In this document: one piece after another, positions 52,361-61,820 of the stretch
How the letters are laid out: each line of letters opens with the position of its first letter
Position numbering within the stretch: position 1 is the first letter of the stretch
Virus record (IMG/VR): IMGVR_UViG_3300010412_000003
Span: 20,547-84,546 of that record
Length of the DNA: 64,000 nucleotides
DNA from: a virus
Strand: one strand, 5' to 3'
Position numbers and translations under genes: made by a program
The notes under the pieces: generated by a model
Databases searched by the model: none
What the model was told of the DNA's origin: nothing
What the model saw: the letters and a program-made list of their open reading frames with translations, nothing else

Positions 52361-52663
52361 TTAAATCATTTTCTCGAATTCAAAAAAGTCATAATCAGAT
52401 GCACTTTCAAGAAGTTTAATTTCTTCTTCAAGCTCTAATTCAGCTTTTATTTCATCCAAAGTTTTAGCACCATTACCATAATGATTTCTAGGATTTCCAC
52501 AACAATATTCGCTACATTGTGCTGGTGTTCTGGCAACCCTTCCAATTGATGTTGGGTTTGGTTCTGAAACATCAAGACCTTTAGACCAACGCTCAAGCCT
52601 TCTTTTTGCTTGTTTCTTTTTTTTCTCAAGATACATTCTTCTTTGGTCTCTTGTTCTGTTCAT
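52361..52663 (-). CDS. Conserved phage protein with CxxxCCGNPR motif
   Basis: A 100-residue protein started at ATG 52663 (GGGAG upstream; an in-frame TTG is less likely). A basic first half (RTRDQRRMYLEKKKKQAKRR) leads to RTPAQCSEYCCGNPRNHYGN. This cysteine-plus-GNPR motif is widespread in phage and bacterial small proteins that I recognise only as a conserved unknown, perhaps metal binding. An acidic helix ends the protein. It overlaps the phosphoesterase stop. Confidence 0.65.
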   Translation of the reverse strand: MNRTRDQRRMYLEKKKKQAKRRLERWSKGLDVSEPNPTSIGRVARTPAQCSEYCCGNPRNHYGNGAKTLDEIKAELELEEEIKLLESASDYDFFEFEKMI

Positions 52664-52665
52664 AA

Positions 52666-53997
52666 CTACTCCCAATAAATAGGGCTAAAAATAATTTGAG
52701 ATAATCCTTGGTCTTTTGTCCACATAAATGAAACTACTGCACGTTGATTTCCAATAAAAAGATTTTCATCATGCCATTCGTCAGGCTCACTAATTGTTGG
52801 TAAACTTCTCCAAACGAGACCACCAGTTTCAACTGTTTGTTGGTGATGAATATGCCCACTATGTATCTCGGCATATTTTGCCTTTCCCCAAAACTCTCTT
52901 GCCTCAATTTGCAAAAAATTAGACAGCATTCTTCCCTTGTTCACATCACCATGTATCCATCCAACTAAAGAATTACCAAACATTCTAAATTTTCTTGGAG
53001 AGTGATCAACATCTATTTTTACATTTTCATCACTTTTGAAATTCAACTCAAGAGCTTTTGCAAAATAATAAGATGTTAAACTATCATGATTTCCTGCAAC
53101 GTGAATATATTCAACTGGTGCTAAATCAGCAAACTGATTTATAATTTCAATAAATGCATCAAGAGCTTCATCAAAGTTCTGTTGTGGTGTTTTTCCATTT
53201 GTTGTAACAAATGTTCCACCTGTAGTTGTTCTTTTCTTGGTATCAAAATGAAAAATATCACCAAGACCAGTTATTACAATTTTTTCAAATCCATACTGAT
53301 CAACTTTTTCTATTAAATTTTCAACAGCAAACAAGAGGTTGCCATATGTTCCATCATCACCATCAGTACCCTTAATACCTACCTTCCCAAAATGAACATC
53401 TGCTAAATTAACTTCTAAAATGTAACCATTTTTTGAAAAGTTATTAACCAAATGCTTTCTTGGTTTGGGTGCTTTTTTGGTATCAAAATATCTGTCAATA
53501 TCCTCGGTTGTAATACCATTTAAACCCTTTGGTTGTAATGAAATCTTTGACTGATAACATACAATAATATTTCCACCACCAGATGGCATATTCCAACCAT
53601 TTGACTTTGCCCATTTTACTTCCCATAGATCAGGGTCGAACCCATGCATTTCAACTAAACGCCTTGGAGATTTTGCCCTTTCCATAAAAATTTCTTTCAA
53701 AACATCTGCTTCATCTTCTGGAAAATTAAATACAATACTTGATTCTCCACTAGAACCAGACATGGTTTGTTCTCTTTTGTTTACATAATTAAATGGCTCT
53801 AATTTTCCACCAACATTTTTATGTGTTTTTGCCACAAACCCCTTTGGTGGGATTCCCCTTCTTTTTCTTTCGGCTTTGAAAACTTGTCTTAGAGTTTCTC
53901 CATTTTCATATCCAAATTCGCTTGCTAACTCTTCCCAAAAACCCCTACCACCTTGCAGGTATCGTTGATAGCAAGCATTAAAAATATGATCTTCCAT
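52666..53997 (-). CDS. Calcineurin-like metallophosphoesterase
   Basis: A 443-residue protein. An N-terminal helix-turn-helix-like segment (~1-60, GYENGETLRQVFKAERKRRG) precedes the phosphoesterase core. The di-metal motifs are in order: LADVHFGKVG (D-x-H), ITGLGDIFHFD (GD), VAGNHDSLTSY (GNHD), GWIHGDVNKG and SGHIHHQQT (GHxH). It may be a nuclease or phosphatase acting on phage or host nucleic acid. It lies behind a long structured leader driven by the promoter at 54273-54301. Confidence 0.8.
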   Translation of the reverse strand: MEDHIFNACYQRYLQGGRGFWEELASEFGYENGETLRQVFKAERKRRGIPPKGFVAKTHKNVGGKLEPFNYVNKREQTMSGSSGESSIVFNFPEDEADVLKEIFMERAKSPRRLVEMHGFDPDLWEVKWAKSNGWNMPSGGGNIIVCYQSKISLQPKGLNGITTEDIDRYFDTKKAPKPRKHLVNNFSKNGYILEVNLADVHFGKVGIKGTDGDDGTYGNLLFAVENLIEKVDQYGFEKIVITGLGDIFHFDTKKRTTTGGTFVTTNGKTPQQNFDEALDAFIEIINQFADLAPVEYIHVAGNHDSLTSYYFAKALELNFKSDENVKIDVDHSPRKFRMFGNSLVGWIHGDVNKGRMLSNFLQIEAREFWGKAKYAEIHSGHIHHQQTVETGGLVWRSLPTISEPDEWHDENLFIGNQRAVVSFMWTKDQGLSQIIFSPIYWE

Positions 53998-54272
53998 TTT
54001 TTCTCCTTAATGAAATAAGAATGGTTATCTTTTTTTACCAAGTGGTTTCTACGCTCACACGCCTTACAAAATTTTAAAACTTTCTAAGATCATCCCCTAC
54101 CTATATACCACAAAACATTACAAACATTTTCATAATTGTCCTCTAAATATAGGCAGTTCTATGAAACCACGAAACAGTCCACAACATTTTTGTAAAAGAC
54201 TTCTCCAAAGAAATAAAAGTTAATAATATAAATAATAAACCTTTGGATAATCTTTTATTCAAATCTAAAAAG
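53998..54272 (-). ncRNA. Long 5' leader with nested long-range helices
   Basis: About 270 untranslated bases lie between the promoter and the phosphoesterase ATG. An 8-bp helix pairs 54042-54049 with 54163-54170. Nested in it, a 7-bp helix pairs 54100-54106 with 54147-54153. A 10-codon mini-ORF (54101-54133 on the minus strand) has AGAGGA five bases upstream, and its start lies in the inner loop. These features suggest regulation or a small RNA. No known class is recognised. Confidence 0.4.
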
Positions 54273-54301
54273 ATTCTACCATTAATTGATTTTATTGTCA
54301 A
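54273..54301 (-). promoter_or_regulatory. Sigma70-type promoter (TTGACA-17-TAGAAT)
   Basis: On the minus strand TTGACA (54296-54301), 17 bases ending TTAATGG, then TAGAAT (54273-54278). It begins 9 bases after the preceding gene's stop. Its last 13 bases are identical to the plus-strand promoter at 8907-8935. Confidence 0.75.
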
Positions 54302-54309
54302 GGGTCAGT

Positions 54310-56442
54310 TTACTCGAAATAAGAATTGTTGACGTAAAATACATCTTCTTCAACAGCATCCAAACCACCTTCTCCAATAAATGATACGTAATGTGGGTCA
54401 CTACTGGCAACTAAAATGTCACAGTAATAAACACCCTGAGATTCTCTAACAACCTCTGCGTCAGTGCCATAAACATATACAACTGGCGTACCAGTTTTTT
54501 TTACTTTATATTTAAATGTAACTGTAGTTGGGTCGTCTAAATCTCCACTTGGATTGCGAAATTCGATTTTAGTTCGAACAGCATCACCTATGTCAAAAAT
54601 ATCTTTTCTTCCCATATATCTCTTCTTTCCATAAATAGTTAATTTAGCCTTTCCATGCAATACATCTATTACAAGATATTCTAATACAGTTCCAATAAAG
54701 TCCGACAATCCAGAGAAAAATTTTCTCGTTTTCTTTTTTACAGTTCCAGAAGAACCCAAAATACCATAGATTGTCAATTTTGTTTTCTTGTAAACATTTC
54801 CACTAGAATCAAAACTTCCGAAAAGGTTTAAGAATAAAATTTTAAAATAGGAAATAATTCCAGAAGAATCCATTTGCCCTTCAAGAGTTTTTGAAATCCT
54901 TTTTAAAATATCACCAGAAAAATTACTGCTTCCTAATAAAGTTTTTCCAACTCTTCTTACAACCTCTCCCGAAGAATTCATACTTCCTGAAATAGATTGA
55001 TAAAATTTACTGCCCAACTTCAATGCATTTAATAAACCAGATGAACTCATATCACCAGATAAGAATTCAAATATTTTTTTAAAAACACTTCCCACAGAAT
55101 CCATTGTACCAAAAAATATTTTCTTTGTCAATAGATATATGCTTCCAGTTGAAGTTTCAGAACCAGTCAATGATTGATAATATTTTCTTGCAAGTTTAAG
55201 CGCATTTAAAATTCCTGATGAACCCATAGAGCCATCAAAAAATTTAATAACCTTCTTTGCTATAACTCCATTTGAATCATAACTTCCAAGAAAAAATTTG
55301 TTTGTTTTTTTTATAATAATTCCAGATGAATTCATTGAACCAGAATTAAACTGGCTGAAAAACTTTCTCAATAACAAAATTCCAGAAGAATTAAAAACCC
55401 CATCTAAAAATTTAAATATTTTTTTAGAAACATTTGATGTTGGTGTTTCATTTCCAGATAATAGTTTGAATATTGCTCTTGTTGTTATTCCAGATGAATC
55501 CATTGAGCCAGATAATAATTTGCTAAAAAATTTTCTTAAAAATAATGTTCCAGATGATGTAAAGTTTCCATCTAAAAATTCTTGTATTTTTTTGGATAGA
55601 TCACCAACAAATGCAGATGTTCCAGATAGAATTTTAGAAGTTGTTTTTGTAATATTTCCAGAAGAATCAAAGCTTCCCAATAATAGTTTTAATATTTTAA
55701 AACTTACAGTTCCAGATGAATTCATAGAACCTTCAAAAAGTCTAGCAAAAAATTTTGAAACAACAAGAGTTCCAGATGATGAAAATGCACCATCAAGAAT
55801 GGTATATGTTTTTTTTGCAAGATCACCAACAAAAGAAGAAATTCCAGATAAAATTTTTGATGTTTTTTTGATTAAAGTTCCAGAGTCTGTTTCAGAGCCA
55901 GCATTGCTTTGTTGATATATTGTAGTTTCTGAAACCGTTATCGTTGGCACTGATGGATATGAATCCATTGCAGTAGCACCAGAATAAATTTCAAGATTTA
56001 TTGTATCTCCATTTGTAACTTGCGCCGAATCAATTAAAAGACAATATTCAGCCTCAAAGTATTGGTTTATAGCACCTGAGTTTGTAACTGTTGCGGTTGA
56101 GTGTACCATTCCAGCATTACCTGAAAGAAACGTACCAACACCACCAGACAATCTTGAAACAGTGTTTGTGCCACTAGTGTAATTTAAACTGCTTGTATAT
56201 TGTATTGGTGAAGTATCAGTTACAGCACTATATCCCCCACCATTTATTTGATAATACAAGTTGAATGAAACATTAGACCAAGCTTTACTATTTTGTTCAT
56301 CCACCAAAAATCTTACTCTAAATTTTGTATCTACTGCTTGACTAAAGTTTGAAGATTGACTTCCTTTGAATGTTGCAGTGGATTCACTCCCATCATCTTC
56401 CCTTCCCCAAAATCCTGTTTGAAAAAATACTGGTTGTGCCAT
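54310..56442 (-). CDS. Fibre-like protein with about 22-24 copies of an 18-residue repeat
   Basis: A 710-residue protein. Residues ~1-185 form a beta domain (YQINGGGYSAVTDTSPIQYT, AVDTKFRVRFLVDEQNS). From ~188 to ~595 runs an array of an ~18-residue unit, L-x-G-S-x-x-S-S-G-x-hydrophobic-x-K-x-x-x-K-hydrophobic, for example LLGSFDSSGNITKTTSKI. A C-terminal beta domain (~600-710, TVTFKYKVKKTGTPVVYVYG) ends it. The array would form a regular elongated shaft. It shares its repeat and the preceding QQSNAGSETDSG junction with the gene at 56888. Probably a virion fibre. Confidence 0.65.
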   Translation of the reverse strand: MAQPVFFQTGFWGREDDGSESTATFKGSQSSNFSQAVDTKFRVRFLVDEQNSKAWSNVSFNLYYQINGGGYSAVTDTSPIQYTSSLNYTSGTNTVSRLSGGVGTFLSGNAGMVHSTATVTNSGAINQYFEAEYCLLIDSAQVTNGDTINLEIYSGATAMDSYPSVPTITVSETTIYQQSNAGSETDSGTLIKKTSKILSGISSFVGDLAKKTYTILDGAFSSSGTLVVSKFFARLFEGSMNSSGTVSFKILKLLLGSFDSSGNITKTTSKILSGTSAFVGDLSKKIQEFLDGNFTSSGTLFLRKFFSKLLSGSMDSSGITTRAIFKLLSGNETPTSNVSKKIFKFLDGVFNSSGILLLRKFFSQFNSGSMNSSGIIIKKTNKFFLGSYDSNGVIAKKVIKFFDGSMGSSGILNALKLARKYYQSLTGSETSTGSIYLLTKKIFFGTMDSVGSVFKKIFEFLSGDMSSSGLLNALKLGSKFYQSISGSMNSSGEVVRRVGKTLLGSSNFSGDILKRISKTLEGQMDSSGIISYFKILFLNLFGSFDSSGNVYKKTKLTIYGILGSSGTVKKKTRKFFSGLSDFIGTVLEYLVIDVLHGKAKLTIYGKKRYMGRKDIFDIGDAVRTKIEFRNPSGDLDDPTTVTFKYKVKKTGTPVVYVYGTDAEVVRESQGVYYCDILVASSDPHYVSFIGEGGLDAVEEDVFYVNNSYFE

Positions 56443-56825
56443 TATTCAAACCCCTCTTTGGTTTCATATCTGTGTAATGCAGTTTGCAGTTTGAAATCAG
56501 GGTCTTCTCTTGCCATGATTACAGCCTTTGTCCACTTTTCATGGTTTACCATAGCACCTATCAAATATCTTTTTTCAAGACCTTCTCTTGCCATGTACAT
56601 ATTTCTTGTTTCACCATCACATGACAACCATTTTTTATTCTCAGATTCCCAAACATAATAGTCACCACCAGATACCAATTTCCTACCATGAACATCATCT
56701 TTTTCAACTATAAGCAAAACTTCGTAAATTGGTGTCCTTCCAACATCCTCTAGCGTATATGCAGAGAATGTTGAAAGGTCAGAGTAATAAACTTTAAACA
56801 AAGGAGAGTTGTTATTTTTGCCCAT
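56442..56825 (-). CDS. Hypothetical virion-module protein
   Basis: A 127-residue protein of alpha/beta type (TPIYEVLLIVEKDDVHGRKL, DYYVWESENKKWLSCDGETR). AAAGGAG precedes the ATG and the stop overlaps the repeat protein start (TAATG). Lying between two repeat-fibre genes, it may be an assembly factor or attached small domain. Not recognised. Confidence 0.55.
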   Translation of the reverse strand: MGKNNNSPLFKVYYSDLSTFSAYTLEDVGRTPIYEVLLIVEKDDVHGRKLVSGGDYYVWESENKKWLSCDGETRNMYMAREGLEKRYLIGAMVNHEKWTKAVIMAREDPDFKLQTALHRYETKEGFE

Positions 56826-56887
56826 ATTGGTCTCCTTTTATATTCAATTTTACCACAATTGTTTTCATGATTTTTCTATATATATTG

Positions 56888-59800
56888 TTATTTGGGCTTG
56901 TTGTTTATTGTCATTGAAGATTTGTTAATTTTTTCAAGCGTAATCTCTGAAAGAATATAATCACCACTTGCATCAACAAAACTATCATCTTCAATTGTCA
57001 ATCTTGTAATTGTCATATCTATGGAACTTGATGAAGTCATTGATAACAATGCTTCTTGTGCTTTATAAAATGAAATGGTTGCAGTTCCAAACTGACGTTC
57101 ACCAGCCATATAGTGGTAAACAAGTCCTATAAAATTTTGAATACCATTAAGTATTTTTGAAATTTTTTTGGAAATAGTACCACCAAATGCCGTTTCCCCA
57201 AACAAAGTTCTTTTTGTTGTTTTAAACACATCACCTGTTGATGAAAAAATTCCAGAAATAATAATATAATATTTTCTTAAAAACGAAATACTTCCAGAAG
57301 AATCCATTTCACCAAAAAGAGATTTGAAAATTTGTCTAACAATATTTCCTGAAAAATCACCTTCTCCAAAAACAACCTTAAATACTTTGCGTTTAATTTC
57401 TCCACTGAAATCGGAAGTTCCAACCAAAGTTTTAATAATTGTTTTCGCTATAGTTCCAGAAGAATCCATTGCACCAGAAAGTAACTGATAATAAACTACA
57501 GCACCTTTGATTGCATTTAAAAATCCAGAGCTATTCATAGAACCACTCAAAAGTTCAAACATCTTTTTTGAAACAGTTCCACTAAAATTAGAATCACCAG
57601 CAACAGTTTTGAAAACTACTTTCAATATGTCACCCGATGAATCCATTGAGCCGAATAACGATTGATAGTATTTAGCTGATAATTTAATTGGCGTTATAAT
57701 TCCAGAAGAATTAAACTGACCAGATAAATATTCAAATATCTTTTTAGAAACGCTACCCGAATCTGTCTGATCTCCCACAATGCTTTTGTATATTTTTCTT
57801 AAAATATCACCAGAAGATGATAGAGAACCAGATAAATTTTCAAACATCTTTTTGGTTATTTCGCCAGAATCTGTTTCGGAAGCAAATAGAAATTCAAACA
57901 TTTTCTTTGAAACATTACCAGAGAATGTAGAATCTCCAAAAAGTGCTTTACTTATTGATCTGTATATATCACCAGATGAATCCATAGAGCCAGTAAATGT
58001 TCTATAATATACACCTGCTTGTTTAAAAGCACTTAAAATTCCAGAGGAATTTAAGCTTCCAGATAATGTTTTAAATGTTTTCTTGTAAACATCACCAGAT
58101 AAAGATTGTGTTCCATCAATTATTTTTTTTATAACTCGGAATATTTCACCAGATGAATCAAAAGAACCAGATAAAATTTTACCTGTTTTCTTTAAAATAT
58201 CACCAAAGTCGGTTTGATTTCCAAGCAAAGCCTCATACATTTTTTTACTAACTAACCCATCCGAGTCAAACAAACCACCAAGCGTTTTATAAATTATTCT
58301 ATAAATGTTTCCACTACTTGTTTCACTTCCAAGTAAAAACTTTTGTGTCATTTTATACAAAACACCAGAGCTATTCATTGAACCAGAATTGCTTTGGAAA
58401 AAAACATTTCCCAATCTAAAGGCATTCAAAATTCCAGAGGAATTAAAACTTCCTAAAAGGTTTTTAAATGTCTTTTTTATAATTTCGCCAGAGCTAGATT
58501 CAAAACCAGACAATATTTTCTTTATATTTTTTAGAACATCACCAGAAGAATCCATTGAACCCAATAAGGTTTTCATTGTATTCTTTACTAGATCACCAGA
58601 AGAATCCATTGAACCAGATAATGAATAAAAGATACTTTTTATTGAGATTACAACACCAGATGAGTCAAAGCTTCCAAGAAATGCTTTTTTAATTAAAAGA
58701 AACAAAGCACCAGAAGAATCTTCTAAACCAGACAAAAATATATTTATTTTTTTGCTAATATCACCAGATGAACCCATGTCACCTGATAAAAATTTAAACA
58801 TAGATTTTGACACTTGCCCTGTTGATGTTTCACTTCCAAGCAAAATTCTCTTTATATTTTTAGAAACAGTTCCACTTGTCGTTTCACTTCCAAACAATGA
58901 TAAAAACATTGATTTCAATGTTGAAACAACACCAGAAGAATCAAAGCTTCCAGACAACATTTTCATTGTTGTTAGTGATAACGCACCACTAGAACCCATA
59001 GAGCCATCTAAAAATTTTTGAATAAGTCCAGATTGAAATACAGCATTTAAAAATCCACTTGCCGTTTCTGAACCCGTTAATGTTTTTAATATTTTTTTAA
59101 AAATGCTTCCACTACCAGTTTCCGAGCCAACAAATGATTTGAATGTTTTCTTTAAAATATTACCACTACCTGTTTCCGAACCCACCAATGTTTTAAATAT
59201 GCTTCTTAAAATATCACCAATATCAGTTTCAGAACCAGATAAAGTCTTGAGTGTTTTTTTAATAACATTTCCAGCATCCGTTTCAGAACCTGATAATATT
59301 TTTGCAATATTTTTAATTAAACTTCCAGAATCTGTTTCAGAACCAACTAATGTTTTTAGTATATTTCTTAAAATGTCACCAGAGGAGGTTTCGCTTCCAG
59401 CTAAAAGTTGCGTTGCTCTTTTTGACGAAGCAACTATACCTGTTGCAGTTTCAGAGCCAGCAAGTGATTTAAAAATTTTTTTAATTAAATTACCAGTGTC
59501 TGTTTCACTGCCACTTAATGATTTAAATATTTTTCTAAGAATATTTCCAGAATCAGTTATAGAACCAGATAAAGCTTTTTTAATTTTCCTTAAAATAGCA
59601 CCTGTGTCAGTTTCAGCACCAGCATTAGATTGATAATAGGTTGTTCCAGTTGATTCAGAATATGTTTGGATAAACCAAGCACCAGTTTCATAAACATGAA
59701 GGTCTTGTGCGCCAGATATTAATATACCCCATGCAAAAGAATCGGAAGTTGTCGTTGGTGCATTTCCACCTATATTTGCAAAATAATAATCTGATGTGCT

Positions 59801-60739
59801 TGTGCTAATTGTTGTTAAATTTGCTGTTAAATTATAAGTTGAACTTGCATAACGACCAACCTTCAAATAATGATTTGTACCACCACCACCATCACGACTG
59901 GCACGAATCCACCATTTTGCCAAAACAACTGTACCAGTAATATCTGTTGTAGCACCTGCCCCTGTTCCATCAGCAACCCAATCAGCACTATCGGTAGAAC
60001 CTGTCCACTCAGCTTCATTACTATCATTCAATGGGTTTTCACCCAAGTTGGCAATAGAGCCAACTGCTGGTGTTGTTCCCTGACTAATTCCACCTGTTCT
60101 TGGTTGATAATAACTTGGAACTTCCCAATCAAGAGAGCTACTTGTATAATAAAGATCACCTGTTGATGGGTCGCTATTAGTTCCACAGATATATAAATCA
60201 TCATAATAAAATGTAGAAAGTCCTTGAGTTGAGTTTCTCAGTTGAACCTCAGTAAGACCAGAACTAGTGTCAGCACTAGTCAATGTGCATTCTAATGTTC
60301 CATCAACATAAAGATAAATAAATCCAGAAGTGGAATTTGCATAAACTCTCAATTCAAGCCTATACCAAGTGTTATCTTGAACTGTTAGCGTACTATCAGA
60401 ACTTTGAGTTGAAGCAGAATCTGTAACCCTAAACTTTCCGTTAGTCATAAGACGCAAAGTTCCAGCTACACTACCACCAGTATAAAACCTTAAAACAGAA
60501 CCATCTACTGTTGGCGTTGCATCATTAGTTTGCCAATATACACCAAAAGATATGTAGTCATATGTTGTAGACGGGCTTTGTGCATTAACATAATAATTTA
60601 CATCATCAGAAGGTTCAAGAATAAGAGAATATGTTCCATGTTTAACTACACTTGTAGAGAAAGTTGGAGTTCCACTTGATGAAACTGCCTCTTGAAGATT
60701 TCCTGTTTCAAATCCACAAAAGTTAAGTATGTTTGCCAT
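56888..60739 (-). CDS. Giant fibre-like protein: LamG-like domain plus about 43 copies of an 18-residue repeat
   Basis: A 1283-residue protein. Residues ~1-200 resemble a concanavalin/LamG-like jelly roll (FCGFETGNLQEAVSSSGTPT, NTWYRLELRVYANSTSGFIY, YVDGTLECTLTSAD), a likely glycan binder. A second beta domain follows to ~370. From ~375 to ~1205 there is an uninterrupted series of ~18-residue units such as LSGSETDSG then SLIKNIAKI. Early units have SETxxG cores and later ones SMDSSG. The last ~75 residues are a small beta domain. It is probably a long virion fibre; the repeat spacing predicts a regular solenoid-like or hairpin-stack shaft. Confidence 0.65.
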   Translation of the reverse strand: MANILNFCGFETGNLQEAVSSSGTPTFSTSVVKHGTYSLILEPSDDVNYYVNAQSPSTTYDYISFGVYWQTNDATPTVDGSVLRFYTGGSVAGTLRLMTNGKFRVTDSASTQSSDSTLTVQDNTWYRLELRVYANSTSGFIYLYVDGTLECTLTSADTSSGLTEVQLRNSTQGLSTFYYDDLYICGTNSDPSTGDLYYTSSSLDWEVPSYYQPRTGGISQGTTPAVGSIANLGENPLNDSNEAEWTGSTDSADWVADGTGAGATTDITGTVVLAKWWIRASRDGGGGTNHYLKVGRYASSTYNLTANLTTISTSTSDYYFANIGGNAPTTTSDSFAWGILISGAQDLHVYETGAWFIQTYSESTGTTYYQSNAGAETDTGAILRKIKKALSGSITDSGNILRKIFKSLSGSETDTGNLIKKIFKSLAGSETATGIVASSKRATQLLAGSETSSGDILRNILKTLVGSETDSGSLIKNIAKILSGSETDAGNVIKKTLKTLSGSETDIGDILRSIFKTLVGSETGSGNILKKTFKSFVGSETGSGSIFKKILKTLTGSETASGFLNAVFQSGLIQKFLDGSMGSSGALSLTTMKMLSGSFDSSGVVSTLKSMFLSLFGSETTSGTVSKNIKRILLGSETSTGQVSKSMFKFLSGDMGSSGDISKKINIFLSGLEDSSGALFLLIKKAFLGSFDSSGVVISIKSIFYSLSGSMDSSGDLVKNTMKTLLGSMDSSGDVLKNIKKILSGFESSSGEIIKKTFKNLLGSFNSSGILNAFRLGNVFFQSNSGSMNSSGVLYKMTQKFLLGSETSSGNIYRIIYKTLGGLFDSDGLVSKKMYEALLGNQTDFGDILKKTGKILSGSFDSSGEIFRVIKKIIDGTQSLSGDVYKKTFKTLSGSLNSSGILSAFKQAGVYYRTFTGSMDSSGDIYRSISKALFGDSTFSGNVSKKMFEFLFASETDSGEITKKMFENLSGSLSSSGDILRKIYKSIVGDQTDSGSVSKKIFEYLSGQFNSSGIITPIKLSAKYYQSLFGSMDSSGDILKVVFKTVAGDSNFSGTVSKKMFELLSGSMNSSGFLNAIKGAVVYYQLLSGAMDSSGTIAKTIIKTLVGTSDFSGEIKRKVFKVVFGEGDFSGNIVRQIFKSLFGEMDSSGSISFLRKYYIIISGIFSSTGDVFKTTKRTLFGETAFGGTISKKISKILNGIQNFIGLVYHYMAGERQFGTATISFYKAQEALLSMTSSSSIDMTITRLTIEDDSFVDASGDYILSEITLEKINKSSMTINNKPK

Positions 60740-60740
60740 A

Positions 60741-61115
60741 TTACACTCTCGCTACATTTGGGTCTGTGTTTCGAATTGTTAAAACATATTCTTCTCTATT
60801 TACATCCCAAATAACTTGTGTGCAAACAGCTTCCATAAAAACTACTTCATCTGCTACATCATCATACCATAATCTTTCCGAATCTGTAAATGGCATAGGT
60901 GAATTTGGACTTAAATCTTTGCTTTGCAACCATACCCTTCTACTAGTTCTTGCTTCAATTTGACCATTTATATAGTTTTTTACAAAATCCACATATAATG
61001 TTGGGTCTTGCTCCCAAGTGGGAGGCAAGTTTGCATAAATTAATTGAATTGTTTTATTTGGTAGTGTAATAGTTAGTGTTCGACTTTGAGGGTCATGTAC
61101 TATGGAAATAATCAT
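60741..61115 (-). CDS. Hypothetical virion-module protein
   Basis: A 124-residue protein that starts with beta strands (IISIVHDPQSRTLTITLPNK) and ends similarly (VNREEYVLTIRNTDPNV), with a Trp-rich acidic middle. AAAGGAG is upstream. It directly precedes the giant fibre gene, whose start is 2 bases after its stop, so a joint role is likely. Not recognised. Confidence 0.58.
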   Translation of the reverse strand: MIISIVHDPQSRTLTITLPNKTIQLIYANLPPTWEQDPTLYVDFVKNYINGQIEARTSRRVWLQSKDLSPNSPMPFTDSERLWYDDVADEVVFMEAVCTQVIWDVNREEYVLTIRNTDPNVARV

Positions 61116-61146
61116 GTTAACATTCTCCTTTAGTCAAATTAAAGAT

Positions 61147-61177
61147 AAGTGCCAACTGAATTTCTCAGTTGGCACTT
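61147..61177 (-). terminator. 13-bp perfect hairpin after an abundant virion gene
   Basis: AAGTGCCAACTGA (61147-61159) pairs exactly with 61165-61177 around a 5-base loop (GAAAT on the minus strand). ATCTTTAATTTG follows. Probable terminator or stabiliser. Confidence 0.72.
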
Positions 61178-61202
61178 TATAAAAGTTATTTTTTATTAAA
61201 AA

Positions 61203-61820
61203 TTACCCACCAGCGTTAGCAGTATATTCGTAAGTAAATTCAATCTGATCAGTGTTTACAACATTGATTGCAGTGAACGTATGACGATCAACCATCGTTC
61301 CACCAGTTACCTGAGTAAAAACACCATGTTCAGTAATAGCCTTGGTTGTAGTGTAGGTAATTGTTCCAACAGTTTTATAAATATTAGCCGAAGCACCCTC
61401 TGTCTGTGTTCCAGTCACCCTTGCCTCACCATCAGTTGTTTCCATGTCAGTATCACCAATAGTTGCGCCAGTTACACCAACACCAGAGTCATGATACTTC
61501 AAATCGCCAAATTCAGTTGTTTCAGCTTGAAGATTATCAACCAAGAAGTTAACCCATGCGGTTGTAACCAAACCCCTACCAACAACACCATAGTCAATCC
61601 TAGTCCCATCTGCCTTAACCAAAATTGCTTTAAGCTGACCAGTCAAAGTAATGATGCCTGTGACTTTTGTAAATAATTTTGCCAAATAATAGGTAAAGGA
61701 ATTCCAAAGGTAATTCCATGTCAAGGTATTTCTAATTTTCCATGTAAGGGGAGCTTTCTGAGTTTTTGTAATTTTTCTAGTACCAAGCTTCCCAAAACTT
61801 TTCATTTCACTTCTATACAT
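61203..61820 (-). CDS. Virion structural protein (fibre-associated type)
   Basis: A 205-residue protein with base composition like the capsid and tail proteins, implying high expression. The C-terminal two thirds show a common phage surface-protein pattern: LVTTAWVNFLVDNLQAETTE, DLKYHDSGVGVTGATIGDTD, DGEARVTGTQTEGASANIYK, TEHGVFTQVTGGTMVDRHTF. The N-terminus is basic and aromatic (WKIRNTLTWNYLWNSFTYYL). The exact role in the virion is unknown. Confidence 0.68.
   Translation of the reverse strand: MYRSEMKSFGKLGTRKITKTQKAPLTWKIRNTLTWNYLWNSFTYYLAKLFTKVTGIITLTGQLKAILVKADGTRIDYGVVGRGLVTTAWVNFLVDNLQAETTEFGDLKYHDSGVGVTGATIGDTDMETTDGEARVTGTQTEGASANIYKTVGTITYTTTKAITEHGVFTQVTGGTMVDRHTFTAINVVNTDQIEFTYEYTANAGG

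Noticed and set aside
55298-59633. Long plus-strand open frames (for example 55298-55915 and 59103-59633) opposite the repeat proteins
   Set aside because: They mirror the periodic minus-strand repeats, have no ribosome sites, and encode low-complexity Pro/Glu/Ser repeats that are a by-product of the repeat codons.
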